This document shows positions 53,776-63,157 of a stretch of DNA of 64,000 nt, piece by piece. Positions within the stretch are counted from its first letter, which is position 1; each line of letters opens with the position of its first letter. Location of the stretch: contig NZ_CP136624.1 in NCBI RefSeq assembly GCF_032917945.1, positions 3,720,001 through 3,784,000 on the forward strand. Direction: 5' to 3'. The translations under genes and the position numbers were made by a program. A model generated the notes under the pieces. The model did no database searches, had not been told where the DNA came from, and saw only the letters and a program-made list of their open reading frames with translations. The DNA is from Bradyrhizobium sp. sBnM-33. Lineage in GTDB: Bacteria > Pseudomonadota > Alphaproteobacteria > Rhizobiales > Xanthobacteraceae.

Positions 53776-55035
53776 GTTATTTTGTCCTGGACGAGGTGCA
53801 ACGAAATTCCCCCGTTAAGATTGATGTGAAGAGAAAAGTTAAATCGGGAACCGAAGCAGAATTGGCCCGCACCAAATCCGAGCTGAACAGGTGAAACTGG
53901 TCGTAAACATGCTCTTCGGATTTCCCAATCTCAATTGCACGCCGAGGCGCCCATGTGCCCTTGTTACGAGCTAACTTGCGCCCGAGATCGCGCTGGTGGT
54001 TGAACTACCTGGCTCGGACGTGCCGACCGGCCATCATCGTCGCGCGTTTGGCGATGCGAGGTAGCATTGCCATAGCCCCGCGCTTGGTGATCAGGGGGAA
54101 GCCTGATCGCGGCCGTGCAGCAGCTTGGCCGCGGCGAGCTAACTGAGTTGCGCACACGCAGTTTAGGGTTTGAGGAGTTGCGACCTACCGTTCTTGCCAT
54201 AGAACGCATGGGGTAGCCTTGGCCGTATTATCCTACCCATTTAGGTTAATTGGTGAACAAGATTGTGGCGCCATGACCCTTACTAGCTTCGCTTATAGAA
54301 CTGAACCTCACGTCAGTTCAGAGCAATGCGAAGTCAGTCACTGGAAGTAGTAATATTCTGCGGAGGAAGATCTTCGGCCGCGCGATTTTTCACAGGATAT
54401 CCAAAGCCAATGATTTCCGCTGGGTCTTAGGCCGATCATCCGGCACACAATGAAGTATTACGCGCGTTATGGCCACACGGAGTTCATTCTCGCGTTGGCT
54501 ATAGAGCCGGCCATATCAAGATTTCTGTGTGAATTAAAGCGAGGCGGTGAGCAACGATTTTGTTCTGACGAAGGGAGGTCAAGCGCTGAAGCTTCTTTCG
54601 CCGGATATCGATGATTGGAAGATTACGCTCCGCTGAATGATATGGTCGATGGGTTCGTGAAACCTGAGAACGTCATGAGTTTGATTGCGGTGAAGCCAAG
54701 TATGAGCTTTCCACGCCGTTGAGTATGCTGCGAACGGAGACTCAAAGAGCGTTACACCCGCACGACAGCTTGGGCTGTACATCAATGGTGGCTACTGGGT
54801 GATGCGCCGTCAATTTTTTGACTACATAAAGTACGGTGAAGCAAATTGTAGATGACCAATGCAGCGCCTCATCGCGGTGCAAAGCTTGGGCTACGGCTAC
54901 GATGGCTTCTTGGCCTGCATGGACGCGTTTAGGAAAAATGATGCTGGGTGACATGAAAGACAACAGACAATCAGAAGTTGCAAGTTTGGACACATGCAGA
55001 TCGGATCTAATGGAAAGCTTGCCGTCGATGGTCTA
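53776..55035. other. Gene-poor stretch left of the second IS5 copy
   Basis: About 1.26 kb with only short frames on both strands, none with start signals or known motifs. It looks like eroded sequence at the edge of the island. No tRNA gene or attachment site was recognised. Confidence 0.4.
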
Positions 55036-55883
55036 GGTGGTGTGGACACTTACCGCATCCATAAGATGATGGCTGCGAGAGTGACGACGGCACGGTAGTT
55101 TCGGGCAGTCTTTTCGAAGCGGGTTGCGACGCGGCGGAATTGCTTGAGTTTTGAGAAGCAGCATTCCACGAGATGGCGCTGGGCATAGAGATGCTTGTCG
55201 AGCGGATATTTGAGCGCGCGTGACGGATTGTTAGGGATGACGGCGAGCGCGCCTTTGGCAGCGATGGCCTGGCGCAAGTGATCGGCGTCATAGGCCGTAT
55301 CGGCCATGACGACTTCGGCGGCCAATCCCTCGATCAATGCGGCGGCTTGCGGTGCATCGCCCTTCTGACCTGCGGTAAGGATGAACCGCACGGGACATCC
55401 CAAGCCTCGAACGGCCAGATGTATCTTGGTGCTCAGGCCACCGCGCGAGCGGCCGAGCGCCTGATCTTCAGACCCCCTTTTTTGGCCCCGGCAGCGTGCT
55501 GGTGGGCTCGGACGATGGTGGAGTCGACGATCAGATATTCGAAATCCGGATCATCGGACATCGCCTCAAAGATGCGCCACCAAACACCCTTGACGCTCCA
55601 TCTACTGAAGCGACGGAATACACTGTTCCATTCCCCGAACGCTTCCGGAAGATCACGCCAGGGAGAGCCCGTACGCACGATCCACAGCACACCTTCCACA
55701 AACATCCGATTGTCGCGGCCCGTCGAACCCTTCTGGTCAGGTCGGCCGATGATCAGCGGCGCCATCCGCTCCCACGCCGCGTCGCTCAAAACCAACCGGT
55801 CCATCACACCCAAGGCTGCCTCCCCAAAAGCAGCCTTGAATCTGATTTGCTCCTAAAAAGGAATCCTTAGAGTCCACACCACC
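55036..55883 (-). mobile_element. IS5-family (IS427-like) element, apparently complete copy
   Basis: The element is 848 bases with ends GGTGGTGTGGACA and, on the other strand, GGTGGTGTGGACT. It is flanked by TA on both sides (55034-55035 and 55884-55885). It carries an orfA/orfB pair joined by a likely programmed frameshift. It is nearly identical to the degenerate copy at 30695-31511 but in the opposite orientation. The terminal repeats are at least 12 bases long. Confidence 0.88.
55050..55804 (-). CDS. IS5-family DDE transposase made from two frames by -1 frameshifting
   Basis: orfA (from 55804, MDRLVLSDAAWERMAPLIIG) includes WIVRTGSPWRDLPEAFGEW and FEYLIVDSTIVRAHQHAAGA (first catalytic Asp). 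It would stop at 55433. At 55473-55483 the coding strand has AAAAAAGGGGG, a slippery run. A -1 shift there gives SEDQALGRSRGGLSTKIHLA and then the orfB frame ending at 55050, with VVMADTAYDADHL (second Asp) and HLVECCFSKLKQFRRVATRF (Glu). This organisation is standard for the IS427 group. A TTG at 55813 is an alternative start. All catalytic residues are present, so it is probably active. Confidence 0.82.
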
Positions 55884-56570
55884 TAGGAGCTAAGCGGGCG
55901 TCAGCCGTCTTTTGGCGGCTCGCAGCAAAGCGGAGCCGAGAAAGACAATTGCGAACCAGCGATGATTGAAAAGGTTTGAGGAAAATTGATCGTTAATCAA
56001 GGGTGGGTGTAGGACCGACAGGGTTGCGACACGATCATGGCTTGCTGGCGAAGTGGCGTCTACGCCGAGCTCGTTAACATTGGCCTTGCCAATGCACTCA
56101 GTCTCACGGCATGTAGGAAACACAGCTTCCAGCTTCGCCGACGCTGTGCTGCTTCCTCATTTGACTGACGCGCCCGCCGAAGGGTGACGCCGTCTCGAAA
56201 GCCTGACAACCGGCGATCTTGCGGACGTCACGGATTAGCTGTCCCAGAAGGGTACGCCGAATTCGCAGATCCGACAGTGACGGTTCAGTGGTTTTCATTT
56301 TGCGCCCGGGATCCCGCTTGGTCCCTTAACGCTGTAGAGAGATAACGCCTCCGATGCGGTCAAGCCGTGCTCGCATCGCCTTACGTGGCCTGGCTGCTCC
56401 TCAAAAGCCTCGGAGCCAGAAGCCTCCGGTATGTTCTTGAATTGCGAATGGGGACATGCGACGCGAACCCCAACAGAGGTTCGGCGCGCCTGCATCGAGG
56501 GTTGTGAAGGCATACTACAAGGAACAAATCCCTTGGGTTCCCGTTGTGAAATCAACGAAGGGAGCCGGTC
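55884..56570. other. Gene-poor stretch right of the IS5 copy
   Basis: About 690 bases. The minus-strand frame 55890-56123 ends FNHRWFAIVFLGSALLRAAK, which looks like the C-terminal tail of a membrane protein but has no beginning. Other frames have no signals. Probably remnants disrupted by the insertion events. Confidence 0.35.
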
Positions 56571-57173
56571 ATGCGTTTTCCTCATTCACTCGTACTAGCC
56601 GCTTGCATCGCCTTGCTTCCGATCGGAACCGCCTTAGGTCAGGGGGCGGGCAGTGATGGAAGCGCGGGTGCAGCAGGCGCAGGCACGGCCGGTGCAGGTG
56701 CGGCTGGAGTGGGCGATGGACGAGGCGGTGTGGGGGTGGGCACATCAGCTGGTTCGGGTAGTGCCGTTGGAGGCGGCCCGCCGGCCGGAGCTGTAGGCGG
56801 AGGAGCTCCAGCAGGGCCGATGGGAGGCGGAGCACCTACGAACAGTGCTAGTCCGGCTTCACCGGCCGCCAATCCTCCGACGACGGGCGGTGTGATAGGC
56901 GGCTACACCGGGGTGGGCAAGCCGCCTGGCGCCAACAACAATGATATCGGAGGGACGCATCCCTCCCCACCGATTTCGGGCCAAACTCAACCACCGGCGG
57001 CGCCGGCTGAAGTTCGCGGGATTGCTGAGCAGTCGCCCAGTTCATCAACAGGACTTGCAAAGCCCGCAGCAGACGGTATTGGCACAAAGATAGTTCCCGC
57101 CAAGCCGTGCAGCACGGCTGCCCGAGAAACGGATGGCACAACAACTTGTGTGGGTATCCCGGCTAAGCGTTGA
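56571..57173 (+). CDS. Secreted Gly/Ala/Pro-rich low-complexity protein
   Basis: The 200-residue product has a signal peptide (MRFPHSLVLAACIALLPIGT, cleavage near ALGQ). A long Gly/Ala tract follows (about 25-100), with repeated GGGAP/AGxxGAG units (GPMGGGAPTNSA), then a Pro-rich part. The C-terminus has two cysteines (AKPCSTAARETDGTTTCVGI). GGGAG precedes the ATG. The bulk is predicted disordered. It may be an envelope or matrix component; no family recognised. Confidence 0.65.
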   Translation: MRFPHSLVLAACIALLPIGTALGQGAGSDGSAGAAGAGTAGAGAAGVGDGRGGVGVGTSAGSGSAVGGGPPAGAVGGGAPAGPMGGGAPTNSASPASPAANPPTTGGVIGGYTGVGKPPGANNNDIGGTHPSPPISGQTQPPAAPAEVRGIAEQSPSSSTGLAKPAADGIGTKIVPAKPCSTAARETDGTTTCVGIPAKR

Positions 57174-57393
57174 CGGATCATTCCAATCCTCTTGTCCGGA
57201 TGTCGGCTGGGGAGCCACCAAAAACAGGCCGCCTGACAAAGCTTTCAGCATCGGACCAAATTAGCAGAAGCAGCAAACTTGGATGTCCTTCTAATTCTGA
57301 AACTATGCTCGGGATGCACGAGCGAAGATTGACCTGTCGCGCGTGATGTCCTTGCCTCTAACTGTATCCGGTTCTGAGTCGCCCTTACGTTAA

Positions 57394-58693
57394 TTAGCCC
57401 TGCCTGGGTGGTGGAACCACTTCCGTGCGGCGGCCCTCCAATACGCTGTCGTCGCCTGTTCCATCGACAAGATCCGCGACCTGCGGGGCGCGGAACCGCT
57501 TGAGGCTCGCAATGCGCTCCTGGTGCTCCTGAGCGAGAGCCAAGTCGGCAGCCATCCTGTTGAAACTTTCGGCCAGTCGCTGAAACTTATCTCCTGTCTC
57601 GATGGTGATGCGGTGATCGAAAGCTTGAACTCCGATGCGCTCCGTCTCCTCCTCGAGCAGCCGGATCGGCCCGGTCATCCGATGCGCCAGCGCATATGCG
57701 AGCAAGCCAGAGAAGATGGTGCCGACGAGGAGAAGCTCTGCAGTCCGCCACAAGGCTAGGCCCGAAGCTTCGGACAGGGATTGTTCGACCACGACGGTCC
57801 AGTCAGGACCCGCAATATGAGCAGCGGCGGCGGCAATCTCGTGACCCTGCTCGTCCGGGCCTTTCGCAAAACCCACCCCAGCACGGCTGATCGCATCGCG
57901 TATGGCTTGGAAGGGCTTGGACGTCGCTTCGTCCGCCCCGCGCGGGACGAGGCTGATGTCCGGATGCGCGATGAGCCGCCCCGGACGGTCCAGCACGAAA
58001 GCGAAGCCGGTTTTTCCCACCTTGATGGCCGATACTACGTCCCAAATCAGTTTAAGATTGACCTCGGCGATTACGGTGCCGGCCGACGCCCGGTTGCCGG
58101 AGATCGCAACCATCAGGTATGGCTCGGACCCCCGATGATAGCTCACGTCGCCAAACCAGATCCGGGCCGAGCGGGCGCCAACTACCGCGGGATCGGCGGA
58201 TCGGTCCGTGCGGCTGTCTATTCGATTGAGGCCGATACGCGAGACATAGAGGCGTTCTCGTCCCCTATGGTCGAGGAGTGCGAGACTCACGACAGCAGGG
58301 GCATGGCGAAACAGGCGCCGCAATGCGTCAGTCCGCCGCCGCTCGTCGGGGTCGTCAGTCCAGGGAAGCTGGACCAACCAGCAAAGCTCGTTTGTGATGC
58401 TCGATGAAGCCTTGGATCCTGGCTGCGGCGGACGTCGCCTGAATGCCGAGCAGTTGATCGAGTCTGGCATGCTGATCGCGATAGCCGAACCAGGCTTCAA
58501 TGGTACCGTTGATCGCAAGTGGAACCGCCGCGGCCAGAAAAAGCACGAGCAAGTACTTCTGGAAAGGCCACGAAAACGTTGCCGGACCATCATGCCAGCG
58601 CACCTCACTCCCATTCCGACAGGACAGGCTACAGAACGAATTCAGGTCTGTGGGGGGAGCTGCGTCAGGCTCTCCATCTTTCCGCCGCATCAC
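57394..58693 (-). pseudogene. Cache-HAMP sensor of a nucleotide cyclase, frameshifted and truncated
   Basis: The first frame (58693-58355) has an N-terminal helix (FQKYLLVLFLAAAVPLAING) and the start of the sensor domain. After a frameshift near 58390-58400 the second frame continues the Cache-like region (LCWLVQLPWTDDPDERRRTD, IWFGDVSYHRGSEPYLMVAI, KVGKTGFAFVLDRPGRLIAH). It then runs through a second helix (LLLVGTIFSGLLAYALAHRM) with a HAMP domain. It ends in LKRFRAPQVADLVDGTGDDS and LEGRRTEVV, the linker that normally precedes a class III cyclase domain (FCDLRGFT). That domain is missing; the frame stops at 57394. Confidence 0.72.
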
Positions 58694-58939
58694 CCCACTG
58701 GTTTCTAGCCGGGCTCCCGGTCAGCGTACCACCGATCCTCCGAAGTGAGCTACGCCAAGCAGTGTCATCTCCATCCTCAACACCGTAAGATCGCTGGGGT
58801 ATGGAGGTTTCGGCCTCCTTTCTCGCTCTCGCGAGAAGGTGGTCGAGAAGGTTTTTGCGGCATCGCACGAGTCCGGAGGGGACTTTGCAGACGTGCCGCC
58901 GAAGAAATGATGCTCGGTCACGGCCCTGAAGCGGTCTTG

Positions 58940-59377
58940 CCTGGGGATCTCCTCGGAGCGACGCGTGGAGCGTCTTCCAGACGTTTAGCACAACGGGTGG
59001 CCTCGCGACTTTCTCGGCCGATGTCGCGGCATTTTACACCAGGACGAGTGGCGGCTTGGGGCTAGGCTTGATGGTCGTGCTGCTTGATGGTGTCGTGACC
59101 CATACCCATGACTTCGGCGAGGTTGCCGGTGGCCCGATTACGCTGCGCGGCGAGCTGGAGTTCAGCACTAGCCTTGCGGCAGGCTCGCATACGCTCACTT
59201 CTTCAGGCCTATTCGCTCCTGGGCGTGGCGTCCCTCCGCAGTACTTCGATAACGTAGCGCTTGATGTGGTGACACCGGCTGTTCCCGAACTCCCAACATG
59301 GGCGACGATGATCCTCCCTCGCCGGGGTTGGCGTCATGGCTTATCGGCGTCGCAACAGCGCGATGGTCGCAGCCTGA
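58940..59377 (+). pseudogene. PEP-CTERM-type exported protein, frameshifted relic
   Basis: One frame reads WSVFQTFSTTGGLATFSADV and goes on with DGVVTHTHDFGEVAGGPITL, EFSTSLAAGSHTLTSSG and YFDNVALDVVTPAVPELPTW. It then meets a shift near 59315. The next frame gives LAGVGVMAYRRRNSAMVAA and a stop at 59375-59377. VPE(L/P)xxWATMI followed by a helix and YRRR is the PEP-CTERM sorting signal, though Pro-Glu-Pro is here Pro-Glu-Leu. Such proteins are exported and sorted by exosortase in EPS-producing bacteria. The 5' end is missing. Confidence 0.65.
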
Positions 59378-59400
59378 GGTTCACGAACCTAAGATTTTGA

Positions 59401-59428
59401 GGGCCGCCTGATGGGCGGCTTTCCTTTT
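59401..59428 (+). terminator. Rho-independent terminator-like hairpin
   Basis: GCCGCC and GGCGGC pair around the short loop TGATG (about 59403-59419) and are followed by TTTCCTTTTG. The site is 24 bases after the stop of the PEP-CTERM relic and fits as its former terminator. Confidence 0.6.
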
Positions 59429-59693
59429 GACTGAACGCAGTTCATGTCTGTTTGCGGCACATAGCGTCAAAGTTGTTGCAGCGCGACACTTTGGCGGCAT
59501 TCGGGGCAAACCGGACGTGACGCAGACATCACGAAAATGCAGCGTTGGATGCAGAGCAGTCGTTCTCACGCACTTGATGCTTTCGATTCTCGTCTGTGAC
59601 CGCGGAACTGCGCCGCCCTGCACCATCCGTCATAATCCGCTTGCGCGTCACCCGGGAGCGCGGAAATATCTGCCGTCCGACGGGAAGGCGACG

Positions 59694-60284
59694 ATGGATG
59701 GCAATATGTTCGCTTGGATTTTGATCCTAAGCCTTTGGCTTGCGCTATGTTCGCTGATTTTGCACGACGCGACCAAAGAGGACAGCGATGGCAGCGCCAT
59801 TTTGCTCGCGGCGAAGAAAATCAAGGCATTCACTCTCTGGGTCATGCTGAAGGCGCAAAGAATTCGAAGAACACTCAACCATAGGGTTTCACACAGTGGC
59901 TTATCGAAACTTCGTGTGAAGGCTGTACCGGCAGTCAATGCTATTTCTTCACCTCCGGAAGCAATTCGACAAGGCGAGCGAAATGTAGACGATCAGGCAC
60001 CTGTCCCCCCGCCAAAGAAGAAGTGGTGGAGTAGGGAGCGCCGCATTCCGATGACTACGTCTGAGCTCGAAATTGCGATCTCGGAGGCGGTCAAGAGCAC
60101 TGCACCTACCTGCGAAGACTTCGTTGGGGTGATCGTGCAACGCAAGACACCGAAGTCGAATCTCGATCCAAATTGGGTAATTAGGGGAGCAAAATTCGGC
60201 AAGGCGGACAGAAAGGTCGCCGATACAGCTTTAGCGACCATCGTGGAACGCATGCAGCGAGAATTTCTGCTTGGCGAGGAATGA
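59694..60284 (+). CDS. Membrane-anchored hypothetical protein with a domain shared with 52944-53219
   Basis: The 196-residue product starts MDGNMFAWILILSLWLALCS, one membrane helix with the ATG preceded by GGGAAGG. The frame is open back to 59427 without protein-like residues. A charged linker (PVPPPKKKWWSRERR) leads to a C-terminal domain (about 120-196): ELEIAISEAVKSTAPTCEDF, then VGVIVQRKTPKSNLDPNWVI and GAKFGKADRKVADTALATIV. The domain matches the 91-residue protein at 52944-53219. It may act at the membrane; function unknown. Confidence 0.65.
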   Translation: MDGNMFAWILILSLWLALCSLILHDATKEDSDGSAILLAAKKIKAFTLWVMLKAQRIRRTLNHRVSHSGLSKLRVKAVPAVNAISSPPEAIRQGERNVDDQAPVPPPKKKWWSRERRIPMTTSELEIAISEAVKSTAPTCEDFVGVIVQRKTPKSNLDPNWVIRGAKFGKADRKVADTALATIVERMQREFLLGEE

Positions 60285-60779
60285 ATAGAAGGGCTCCACT
60301 TCCGCTAATTTCGCGCTGTAATGATGGAGTTCGTCAGTCTCGTATAGACGTCGCTTTCTGGCATTTTGGGACATACTACGCGGTCTGCGAATGTCCGCGT
60401 ATCGGGTTCGATCGAAAGTGATTGGTGCGCCGGCAAATCGTCGCAAGTGACGCACCGTAAGTCGTTGCTCCGGAAGACCCGCACCGCGTCGGGCGGCCCT
60501 GTTACCCAAAGTGCGGGAATCAACTGCCAATGGTTAAGCTATGTCACCGTGGCTGGATTCTACTGCACGGCTTTTTTCTTGTGCGGTAATTCCTTGTAAC
60601 TGGATATGTTGATTAAGAGACGCTGGCTGGCGCAGCGTACACACGTTGCATTTATTGCAAAGAGGCCGAAAAAGTTTAGAATTCTGCAGTCAGGAGTCTT
60701 TCTTTGGATTCCCGGTTCAGTGCGAGCCATTGGCTATCAGATTGGGCAAATTTTCCCTCCGGCCGATTTGGAGTACGAC
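60285..60779. other. Intergenic stretch before the TPR gene
   Basis: About 495 bases without a supported gene. Frames on the minus strand (60231-60530) have no start signal. The open frame of the next gene runs back to 60606, but its coding character starts at 60780. No obvious promoter assigned. Confidence 0.4.
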
Positions 60780-62618
60780 ATGGCTACATTCACGCGATCT
60801 CAAACGTTATTTGTCTCCGCGGGCGCTGCGGGGATTGGCGGCTCCGCACTGCTTGCGCTGCTGGCCGGGAACATCGTTACCGTCGCGGGTGCGCGCGCTA
60901 CCGCTGTGGAAATATCGCCGCCATTCATCGGCCCGGACTCGATCTGCCACACTCCGGCCGCGACCGGCTTTCCGAACATGATGTTTCGCCTTGCTCAGAC
61001 GGAAGTGCCACGCGCCGAGATGAGTGCCGCCAGCCCCGCGCCGGCATTCAGGGACACCGAGCCGCCGCTGTGGACTGACATTGGTTCCACCAACTGGAAG
61101 ATCACGACCGCAAACGAGCGCGCACAGGCCTATTTCGATCAGGGCCTACGTCTTTCCTACGCATTCAATCACGATGAGGCGCGGCGCGCGTTCCGCATGG
61201 CGCAAAAACTCGATCCTGACTGCGCGATGTGTTTTTGGGGCGAGGCGCTGGTGCTCGGTCCCAACATCAATCTTCCGATGCCGGAAGACGCAGTCGCGCC
61301 CGCCTACGCTGCCGCGCAGAAGGCGAAGGCGCTTGCCGGCAAGGCAAGCCCACGCGAGCAGGCGCTGATCGGTGCTCTGGCGGCGCGTTATGGCAGCGAT
61401 CCGAAGGCCGCGCGTGCTCCCTTCGACGCAGCCTACGCGGCCGAAATGGCAAAGGTAGCAAAGCAGTTTGCCGACGACGACGAAATCGCCACGCTCTATG
61501 CCGAGGCCGTGATGGATATCAGCCCCTGGGATTACTGGAAGCCGGGCGGCCGCGAAGCCAAGCCTCAGAGCGTGCCGATCGTGCCGACGCTGGAGCGTGT
61601 GCTGGCTCGCAATCCCAACCATGCCGGTGCAATTCACCTCTACATCCATGCCGTCGAGGCGTCCGACCGGCCGAAGCGCGCCGAGCCTTATGCTGACCGG
61701 TTGCGCGGTGCGATCCCCGGTGCCGGCCACCTCGTCCACATGCCGAGTCACATCTACTACCGGGTTGGCCGGTATCTCGACGCGCTGGAAGACAACAAGA
61801 CCGCGGTTAAGGTCGATGAAAAATACCTGGCCGAGACCAACGCGCCGATGGGCGTCTACCGGCTCGGTTATTATCCGCATAACGTGCACTTCGTGATGGC
61901 GTCGGCGCAGATGGCCGGCGACGGCCCGACCGTGATCGCCGCCGCGGAGAAGCTGGGTAAGCTCATCCCCGACGAGGCTGCGCGTGGTATTGCAATGGTG
62001 CAGCCTGTCAAGGCGGCGCCTTACTTCGCCCACGCGCAGTTCAGCACGCCCGAGACCAATCTGGCGCTGCCGGATCCCGGCGATGCGATTCCCTATGTCA
62101 AGGCGATGTGGCTCTACGTGCGCGGCCTCGCGCTGATGGCGAACCGTGACTTCGCGGGCGCTACTGCCGCGGCGAGCGCCATCGAGACGATCGAGCGCAC
62201 CGCGGACTTCAAGCTGCTGAAGGATTCAGGCGTACCGGCGCAGGAGGTGCTCCGCATCGCGCGCACAGTGGTCCTGGCGCGCGTCGCACAGTCCAGGGGC
62301 GACAATAGAACCGCAATCGTGCGGTTCGAGCGCGCGGCTATGTTGCAGGACGCGCTGCCCTACACCGAGCCACCATATTGGTATTATCCGATACGACAGT
62401 CTCTTGCCGCAGCCCTGCTGCAGGCGGGCCGCTACGCCGATGCGGAGCGACAGTTCCAGCGTGCGCTCAGCAAAGCGCCGTCCAACGGCTGGTCTTACTA
62501 TGGACTGGCCGAACTGCATAAGTCTCGCGGCAACACCATCGCAGCGCGCAAGGCTGAGGCTGATCTTGCGAGAACTTGGATCGGTGACCGCAAGCTTTTG
62601 CAGATTTCGAATCTCTGA
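60780..62618 (+). CDS. Large tetratricopeptide-repeat protein
   Basis: The 612-residue product has an N-terminal helix (SAGAAGIGGSALLALLAGNI) that acts as signal or anchor. TPR-like units follow (AQAYFDQGLRLSYAFNHDEA near 115-135, and C-terminal LQAGRYADAERQFQRALSKA). Conserved blocks typical of this family are MCFWGEALVLGPNINLPMPE, NPNHAGAIHLYIHAVEASDR and HMPSHIYYRVGRYLDALEDN. They occur in many bacterial TPR proteins of unknown role. The ATG at 60780 was selected because it starts the hydrophobic segment; earlier residues (from 60606) are not convincing. Codon bias is strong and GC-rich, so it is well expressed or long resident. Confidence 0.82.
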   Translation: MATFTRSQTLFVSAGAAGIGGSALLALLAGNIVTVAGARATAVEISPPFIGPDSICHTPAATGFPNMMFRLAQTEVPRAEMSAASPAPAFRDTEPPLWTDIGSTNWKITTANERAQAYFDQGLRLSYAFNHDEARRAFRMAQKLDPDCAMCFWGEALVLGPNINLPMPEDAVAPAYAAAQKAKALAGKASPREQALIGALAARYGSDPKAARAPFDAAYAAEMAKVAKQFADDDEIATLYAEAVMDISPWDYWKPGGREAKPQSVPIVPTLERVLARNPNHAGAIHLYIHAVEASDRPKRAEPYADRLRGAIPGAGHLVHMPSHIYYRVGRYLDALEDNKTAVKVDEKYLAETNAPMGVYRLGYYPHNVHFVMASAQMAGDGPTVIAAAEKLGKLIPDEAARGIAMVQPVKAAPYFAHAQFSTPETNLALPDPGDAIPYVKAMWLYVRGLALMANRDFAGATAAASAIETIERTADFKLLKDSGVPAQEVLRIARTVVLARVAQSRGDNRTAIVRFERAAMLQDALPYTEPPYWYYPIRQSLAAALLQAGRYADAERQFQRALSKAPSNGWSYYGLAELHKSRGNTIAARKAEADLARTWIGDRKLLQISNL

Positions 62619-62890
62619 AGCGGTGCGCCCATTTCCCTGGGCGAGCAGATCCCCGGGGGCCGGGTCATCTCGGCATTTTCGCGCGCCCGCAACGACCGCT
62701 TCCGCGAAGAAGACTAAAGGGGCTAAATCGTGCCGAGCTCGGCCAATTGTCAGAGAGGAACTAAGGGGCAGGCAGAGGCATTCTGTGGGCGTAGGAGCCG
62801 CCCACCTGCCGTGAAGCCTCGACGCCTCGCTTGGCAAAGTACGTTTGACGGAGTGGGCTCATGACAGTTGCTGGTTCCGGCACATCGAAG

Positions 62891-63157
62891 TCAAGAAATG
62901 AAATTTGCCAGATAGACCAATGTTACGTCATCTTCTGAAGCGACTTGTATATTCGCGGCGGCGTATGCCGCGCGTTCGTCTGCATGAGCGATGCGAACAT
63001 TGATTGATGGCGTTGCATCGCTTTCAAGAACGTCTTTTAAGTGTTGCGCCGTCCATTCGCGGCAAACCTCTTCAGCTTCGCTATGCCGCTTCGTCTGAAA
63101 TACCAATATGGATACTCCATTGACATCGACCGTAAAGGTTGATCTGGAGAATGGCAT
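62891..63157 (-). CDS. Small hypothetical protein
   Basis: The 88-residue product starts MPFSRSTFTVDVNGVSILVF and continues QTKRHSEAEEVCREWTAQHL with a C-terminal ASEDDVTLVYLANFIS. Alternating strands and a central helix suggest a small alpha/beta fold. I recall similar short proteins in Bradyrhizobium, unnamed. The ATG has only a weak GAGAGG far upstream. It stands alone. Confidence 0.5.
   Translation of the reverse strand: MPFSRSTFTVDVNGVSILVFQTKRHSEAEEVCREWTAQHLKDVLESDATPSINVRIAHADERAAYAAANIQVASEDDVTLVYLANFIS

Noticed and set aside
61146..62033. 295-codon minus-strand frame inside the TPR gene
   Set aside because: It is an antisense shadow of a long GC-rich gene with clear TPR motifs on the plus strand.
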